Below, piece after piece: positions 58,684-64,000 of a stretch of 64,000 nt of DNA. This DNA is from Euborellia annulipes (Eukaryota; Arthropoda; Insecta; Dermaptera; Anisolabididae), in the NCBI GenBank assembly GCA_023213315.1, contig JAKCPI010005160.1, forward strand, positions 62,001-126,000, written 5' to 3'. The notes under the pieces were generated by a model, which saw only the letters and a list, made by a program, of their open reading frames with translations, had not been told where the DNA came from and did not search any database. The translations under genes and the position numbers were made by a program. The number at the start of each line of letters is the position of its first letter. Within the stretch, counting starts at the first letter, position 1.

Positions 58684-60668
58684 TTAAGAGAGAAGTAAAA
58701 TTATGAGTTGCATTTATATTTTTTATAACATGGATAATTATTTAATTCCTAAATGACATAAATTTTTGTAATTTCATTTTGTTATTATTGTATTTAAAGA
58801 ATATGAATCAATAAATTTGACAAAGAAACAATTAATATTACTTTTATTATTTTTCTATTCTCTTTATGCCAGCCTTCTTCCTTCTCCCTATAAGCGCCAG
58901 GTCTAGTTTGAAAATAATTTCAAAAAATATAATTAATTATTCTCTATTGATTAAATATTGCTTGACTATTGCACAGATTGCAGGAACGTTAAAAAAAAAA
59001 TTTCGGTACAAGTCTCTAGATTCTCCTGATTAATTTTTATTACATAATTTTAGAGGAACCACGGATGGGGGGCCCCATAACCCCCCCCCCCCCCATGACC
59101 TAGCAAGGGGACAACAACATACCCAGAAACGGCTCTGATTGTTGCACAAGTCTATTAAGCGTAAAAAATCTGGTGTGACATCGCACCAGATTTGTTTGTG
59201 TCGAGATATATTTAGTTTCCCATCATCACCCACCTTAGTTCCAAACTTACGTTTTAAATGTTAATCTGCTTGAAATAAACTTTGGTTATTTTTCAAAATT
59301 TTAATCTCATATTTGGATATTTTATACACAATAGAGAATCCTAAATAAATACAAAATTTCATAAGAATTGTGCTTTTATAAAAGATACATAATATATAAT
59401 AACAATAATGAAGTATTTATTGTTAACAGATCAATGAAAATCAACCAAATGCATTAAATATTATTAGATACCATTCTGACATCTCTTGGCAAATTTTTGA
59501 ATTACTTCATATTTTGGGCATACTTTTTATGACACACTACGCCATCTTATCGGGAAAAACATGCGTAACACCTTCGCTCCTGTTCCGCCTTAACTCATTT
59601 TCATTGCTGCCTACTACTGTCGTTGCTACTTTGATATTAATCTGCTCAGCTATATAATTCATACATAAGACAATTTAATTAAAATTGGAGGAGTAGGGAA
59701 ATTAATAAAACATTTTTGGGATATTTTAATATTGTTATTATTCAATTAACAATACCTTTTGATCACAAATTCTGAAACCTACATTCACATGAAAAATAAT
59801 ATCAACGAGTTATTTTGAAAAATTAATTATGATTTTCAACACAACATTATACTTGTATAAAAAAATATTCTTGAGTTTATTCTTATTCATTAGATTAAAT
59901 ATAATTTTTTGATTAATTTTAAATTAGCTTTAAAAAGATGTTGGGCAAAATAATAATCTAATTAAGAAAGATATTTTTTTACAAAAAATACAATGAGTAC
60001 TAGTAGCTATAATTTTTTTGATAAAATTTCTAATTTAATTTATTTTAAAAACTAAATTAATTATTTATATTAATCCAGTGATATTTCAAAAATTTTGCTA
60101 TTATTAATAAATAAAATGAAATTAAGAACTTTTTTGAAAGCAATAATAATCATACTTAAAACTAGATATTCATAGTATAATTAAATAGAATAATATAATA
60201 CATCAACAAAATCACATCAATGAGTTATTTTTAATTAACATAAAATACATCAACAAAAATAAAAAATAATCGTTATACAAATAAAATAATTTTAATTAAA
60301 AATTTAACAATAAAATAAAATAATTCATAAATATAACAGTAATAAATTCTCTGAATTTTTTAACTATATCGATCAGTAAAAGGTTTCTTTTTTATTTCTA
60401 TATGTATTCATTTAAAAGAGAATATTTTCATTTACAGAATTTAAAAAATTAGTTAAAAAAATACTTGGTACATTTGAAAACTTTTGCGGAAAATAAGAAA
60501 AATAAATGACTAGTATCATTTTTAAAGCGTCGATAATTTAAAAAAAAAAAAAAGAACAATTTATAGTATTTTTTTCTCAACCAGGAATATAAATAATATT
60601 TTTTTTACAATTATTTTCTTTGTAATAATGCAAATATTAGAAAAAAATAACTTCAACAAGGTTCATGT
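58684..60668. other. Convergent intergenic region HYLS1 to C9orf72
   Basis: A poly-A signal AATAAA at 58810-58815 could serve HYLS1. A repeat at 59165-59370 begins with a hairpin (AAATCTGGTGTGAC/GCACCAGATTT) and matches 9641-9905. From 59380 to 60650 the DNA is AT-rich and no gene is seen. Confidence 0.5.
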
Positions 60669-63506
60669 TCAGAGATTGCTATCTCTCTGATCATTGCAGA
60701 AATTCCGGGGCGTTTTTTTTTCTGCATTTCCTAAAACAACAAGTAAATCCTGTTCGGATAGAGCCAAAGCACCACAGAGATGCGAATGCAACGATTCAGT
60801 AGATTCAGAATTTTGACTAAAAAAAAAAAAAATTGTTAATTAAAAATTAAATAAATAGAGAAGATTGTAAGCAGTCAAAAGGGAGAAAAATAAAAAAATA
60901 TACTTTTTTAGTGCCGCGCACGAATCGTTCTCAAATGACGCTATTAAAAAACTGGGGCATCCTTTAATTTTGATAAATCTTTTGCCTTTTTTCTGAACTT
61001 CTTAAAGGAGTTGCTATTTAAACCAATTTTTAAAAAATAGAAATGGACAAAATACCCGGGCGGGAATTTCTGTACATTTTTTTGTAGAAAAATTAAGAAT
61101 TTTCCCAGGAAATTTGAAAAATTAAAAAAAAAAGCTTTTCTGGAATCTTTAAGTCAGAAGATAGAAAAATGATGTCCTTTTGTCCCCCTATTTCTCTTTT
61201 TAGTTTTAATGTCCATCAGTGAAGAGGACGTCAGTTCACATAAATAGGAAGTGGCGAATGGCACTAATAATTTTAAAGCGTCCCTTGCCAGTTCAGGATA
61301 TTCTTGTTTTCTTTTCATCCAAAACAAGTCAGCACTTTGAGAATTAAATTACATTTTAAGCATGCCGTTTAATTTTCTTAATATGTACATTTCAGTTATC
61401 TTAATGGGCAATATGCAAATAGATTGTAATTGGGTTCTGATCGTTTGATAAATAAATAAAAAAGAAAGATAATTTTTTTCCTTTTGGCTGCTCCAGCAAT
61501 CTCTTACTCTACTCAGTTCACAGCTAATGCTTATACAAAATAAAATAATATTGTCAAATTTAAATATATATACACTTACTTGAACCAGAAAACCAAATTT
61601 AATAAAGTTTTTGATAATAATTCAATTTTCTTATTGAAGATTTCTATAAAATTCAACCACTTTTCTAAAGGTAATTTATTTAAATCATTTAGAAGATTCT
61701 TGACTAAATTAGACGAACCTTTAACAGAGTATAATAATGTTCTGAAAATTATAAAACATAAATTGATTAAAATTAATTCTCTTCTATATTTTCAATTATT
61801 CATTAAGCCCCTCAATGAAACTTGATATTACACCATTTAATTTATGATCTGAATCGCAGTGATTGTTTATCAAAGTTTTTTTTACTATTAAAAATTACGT
61901 TTTGTTTTCTCTCTCTGACTTAGAGATGGGTTTTATTTGGAAGTGCAAAGTTGAATTTAAAATTTCCAATAAATGAAAATAATAAAAATATAAATGTTCA
62001 TGTCATAAAAAAACAATTTGGGATATTATTAATGCAAAAAAGTGAACTTACTGCATATTTCGATTTTCATTCCTTACTATATCAGAAGAAGTCTCGGTGA
62101 GCGAGTTCCTGGCAGAATGATTCAAAAGTGTTTGCTTAACGCCTCCGTTTTTATCATTGTGTTTGATTAAATCAACGGTTGTAACTGGAAATGGAGCGAT
62201 AGTAAGATCCTCAGATTTTATTGCTCTGCATCCAAATTCATCAATCAATAAACCCTTAAAAAAAATATTTCTTTTCATTTAGTCTACTATAATGAATTTA
62301 TTTAACTGTTCAATTCCTGATAAATATACTTATATTTACCTGAACATATAATCCTATTTGAAATGAATAATTATTACTTTCAGTGATAAGACGGGAACAT
62401 AATTTTTCTTCTGGAGTTAAAAACAGAGCAAGAAATTCAATCATCTGAAAAACACATTGGATTATTTATTAAATAACCTTTAAAAACAAATTATATTAAA
62501 TTTTCATAAGATAGGATTTTGAATTTTTTATTCTATGTTCAAATATTTCTGTCCATTTGAGATATTTCATTGAATGGGTTCGAAATCAGTGAGATGGTTA
62601 CATGAGAAAGCAAATAAGAATCTAATTTTACAATATTAAGGGGTCATTAATTTGGAAAAACACTTTGTCCTGGTCAATGTTTCCTAGTTTTGAATATTCT
62701 CAATTCTATATATACTGTATAAGGATGGATGGATGGATTTGATGAGGTAGTGCTCCTTCCCAGCCACCAGGTCGGCAGGTGCCAGGTTAACCAAGTCGAA
62801 GTCATAAGGGCCTTAGGCCATCTCAAATTGGGCTCTTTATGTCTGTGGGTTGAGATTTTCTCCCACTCCCTACCCTAAGAGGTGAATTATTTGCCGCAAG
62901 CTGGACTCAACCCGAGTTGTGTTCAAACTTCAGATCCGTAATCCGCAGCTTATCCAGGCTGCTTAGCCAATGGCGTCATTTCAACTTTTTCTTGGGGGAG
63001 AGGGGGGAGCAAACTTTTTTTCTTAAAATTTACTTACAAATAGGTACTCAAATTTGGCCAAAAGATATTTAATTAAATTAATTGTTTAATTGTGAGTGTA
63101 CAGTTTATATACTCGTAAATATATTTTGAAATATTTTATTTAGAATAATATAAAAATCAGAGCCCTTGGGGGGTAAATGCCCCCCCCCCCCCCCCAAATG
63201 ACGCCACTGTGCTTAGCCACTTGCCTCCATACATACAGAATATATCAGATAGATAGAATTGAGACAGATAAAGATACTTACACGATTAATTTCTTCAAAA
63301 TTAATTCCCATAACGACTGTACAGCCTGATGTTTGTAAATGTGATGTTAATGCCTTTTCTAATAAAGGATGCGCCAAAAATTCTTTTGTATTAGAAATAT
63401 AAAATGATTTTAAAGGTAAAGTTTTTATAGAAATCAAAATATGGCACAAATTTAAAAGACTTTCAATAATTTTTTCATCTTGTCCAAAATTATAAGAAGA
63501 GAAATC
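60669..63506 (-). CDS. C9orf72: C9orf72 orthologue, C-terminal five exons (partial at right edge)
   Basis: Exons 63506-63282, 62444-62340, 62254-62052, 61741-61580 and 60816-60669 (stop included) join in phase to 280 residues. This is roughly the last 60 percent of a 481-residue protein. The 5' exons are outside the window. Diagnostic blocks: HLQTSGCTVVMG, FLALFLTPEEKLCSRL, QIGLYVQGLL and IAPFPVTTVDL, which match the central DENN part of human C9orf72. The last exons fit the helical C-terminal region (ALALSEQDLLVVLGNAEKK against the human DLDLTAEGDLNIIMALAEK). C9orf72 is a DENN-type protein that with SMCR8 and WDR41 forms a GTPase-activating complex in autophagy and lysosome control. The exon at 61741-61580 is weakly conserved but fits in phase on both sides. 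The human GGGGCC repeat region (first intron) would lie outside this window. Introns hold a SINE and a hAT MITE. Confidence 0.93.
62730..63235 (-). mobile_element. SINE split by a hAT MITE, in a C9orf72 intron
   Basis: The minus-strand SINE has its head at 63235-63210 (CAAGTGGCTAAGCA, box A-like) and continues at 62967-62730 with GCTGCGGATTACGGATCTGA and a box B-like CAACTCGGGTTGAGTCC. Family of 19360 and 41543. The tail ends in a GGAT/ATCC repeat. Confidence 0.65.
62968..63209. mobile_element. hAT-type MITE family B, copy 2
   Basis: 242 bp with ends CAATGGCGTCATTT and AAATGACGCCACTG, and a perfect 8-bp duplication TGCTTAGC (62960-62967, 63210-63217). It interrupts the SINE head. Confidence 0.88.
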
Positions 63507-63609
63507 CTAAAAAAAAAAAAAAATAAAACTTATTAATAAAGTTTAAGAGCCTTAAAAACGAATTTAAACTTTGTTTAACAGAGGATTTAAAATTTAAATA
63601 TTTTCGAAT

Positions 63610-63780
63610 TTTGGAGTTTAGGCTTTCAGTTACAGTTACAGTTGTTATCATTAGTAAAAGAATTTCTGTTTAACTGTGGTTTATTTGTAAAAATCACAGA
63701 ATGAGTGGCCGAAACGTTGTAATTTTTACAAATAAATCACAGTTAAACCGAAAATCAAATTCTTTTACTAATTAAATATT
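63610..63780. mobile_element. Palindromic element with GAAACG core remnant
   Basis: TTAGTAAAAGAATTTCTGTT and AACTGTGGTTTATTTGTAAA are mirrored by TTTACAAATAAATCACAGTT and GAATTCTTTTACTAA-like text at the right. GGCCGAAACGTTGT in the middle resembles the 3' side of the hammerhead-like cores, but CTGATGA is absent. Confidence 0.55.
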
Positions 63781-63843
63781 TTCATTTTTATTTAAATCTA
63801 AAAGTTTCATAAGGAAATTTTGTGTTTTCTAAATAGCCCCATT

Positions 63844-64000
63844 CAGGGGCGGATTAAAGGGGGGGGCGATCGCCCCCCCCCCGAGAAGAAATTCACAAAG
63901 TTAAAAAAAACTAGTAATCTAAAGAAATTATGATTTCCGCTCTTTAGTTTCAATTGAATTTGTTACCAATCAATTTAAATAAATAGGAAAGGGGTCTAAA
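63844..64000. mobile_element. Left end of a possible hAT-type element cut by the window
   Basis: CAGGGGCGGATTAAAGG followed by G and C runs looks like the GC-capped hAT MITE ends seen elsewhere. The other end is beyond the window. Confidence 0.35.

Noticed and set aside
60669..63506. GGGGCC hexanucleotide repeat associated with human C9orf72
   Set aside because: No such repeat is present in the visible introns; the human repeat lies in the first intron, outside this window.
1..64000. CRISPR array or bacterial operon
   Set aside because: No regularly spaced identical repeats; the genes are spliced and metazoan.

Overview
The window is AT-rich nuclear DNA from an animal, most likely an arthropod. 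The evidence is spliced genes with GT-AG introns, metazoan-specific proteins, and many inverted-repeat and SINE-type elements. No organism is named because nothing in the sequence decides it. A C9orf72 orthologue argues against Drosophila and its relatives, which lack this gene.

Seven protein-coding genes can be assembled exon by exon with consistent reading phase. From left to right they are: a ZNF367-type zinc-finger gene (minus, 14335-8783); SERBP1/HABP4 (Drosophila vig) (plus, 15221-22877); an AIG1/ADTRP-family lipid hydrolase (plus, 30194-34869); Regnase (ZC3H12) RNase (plus, 39106-43024); CDC123, the eIF2 assembly chaperone (minus, 50505-47998); the centriole protein HYLS1 (plus, 54093-58683); and the C-terminal part of C9orf72 (minus, 63506-60669), whose 5' exons lie beyond the right edge. 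All are single-copy housekeeping or regulatory genes with no shared pathway. ZNF367 and SERBP1 are divergent with about 0.9 kb between their start codons. The ZNF367 side carries E2F-like and CCAAT-like sites.

The remaining DNA (intergenic 1-8782, 22878-30193, 34870-39105, 43025-47997, 50506-54092, 58684-60668 and the long introns) is packed with mobile-element debris. There are 3' ends of LINEs (11455-11806, 18880-19200), a degenerate LINE fragment (about 2400-2620) and an inverted mariner remnant holding a nested TTAA-flanked MITE (21027-21975). Several tRNA-derived SINE families occur. Two hAT-type MITE families have 8-bp target duplications, and Tc1/mariner- and pogo-type MITEs have TA duplications.

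The most interesting signal is a set of inverted-repeat elements carrying hammerhead-ribozyme-like cores: a CUGANGA box, helix II, GAAA, and a short self-complementary helix III. The helix I and helix II sequences differ between element families but stay complementary. This is what a selected RNA structure, such as the ribozymes of Penelope-like elements, would produce. No bacterial features, CRISPR arrays, rRNA or functional tRNA genes were seen.
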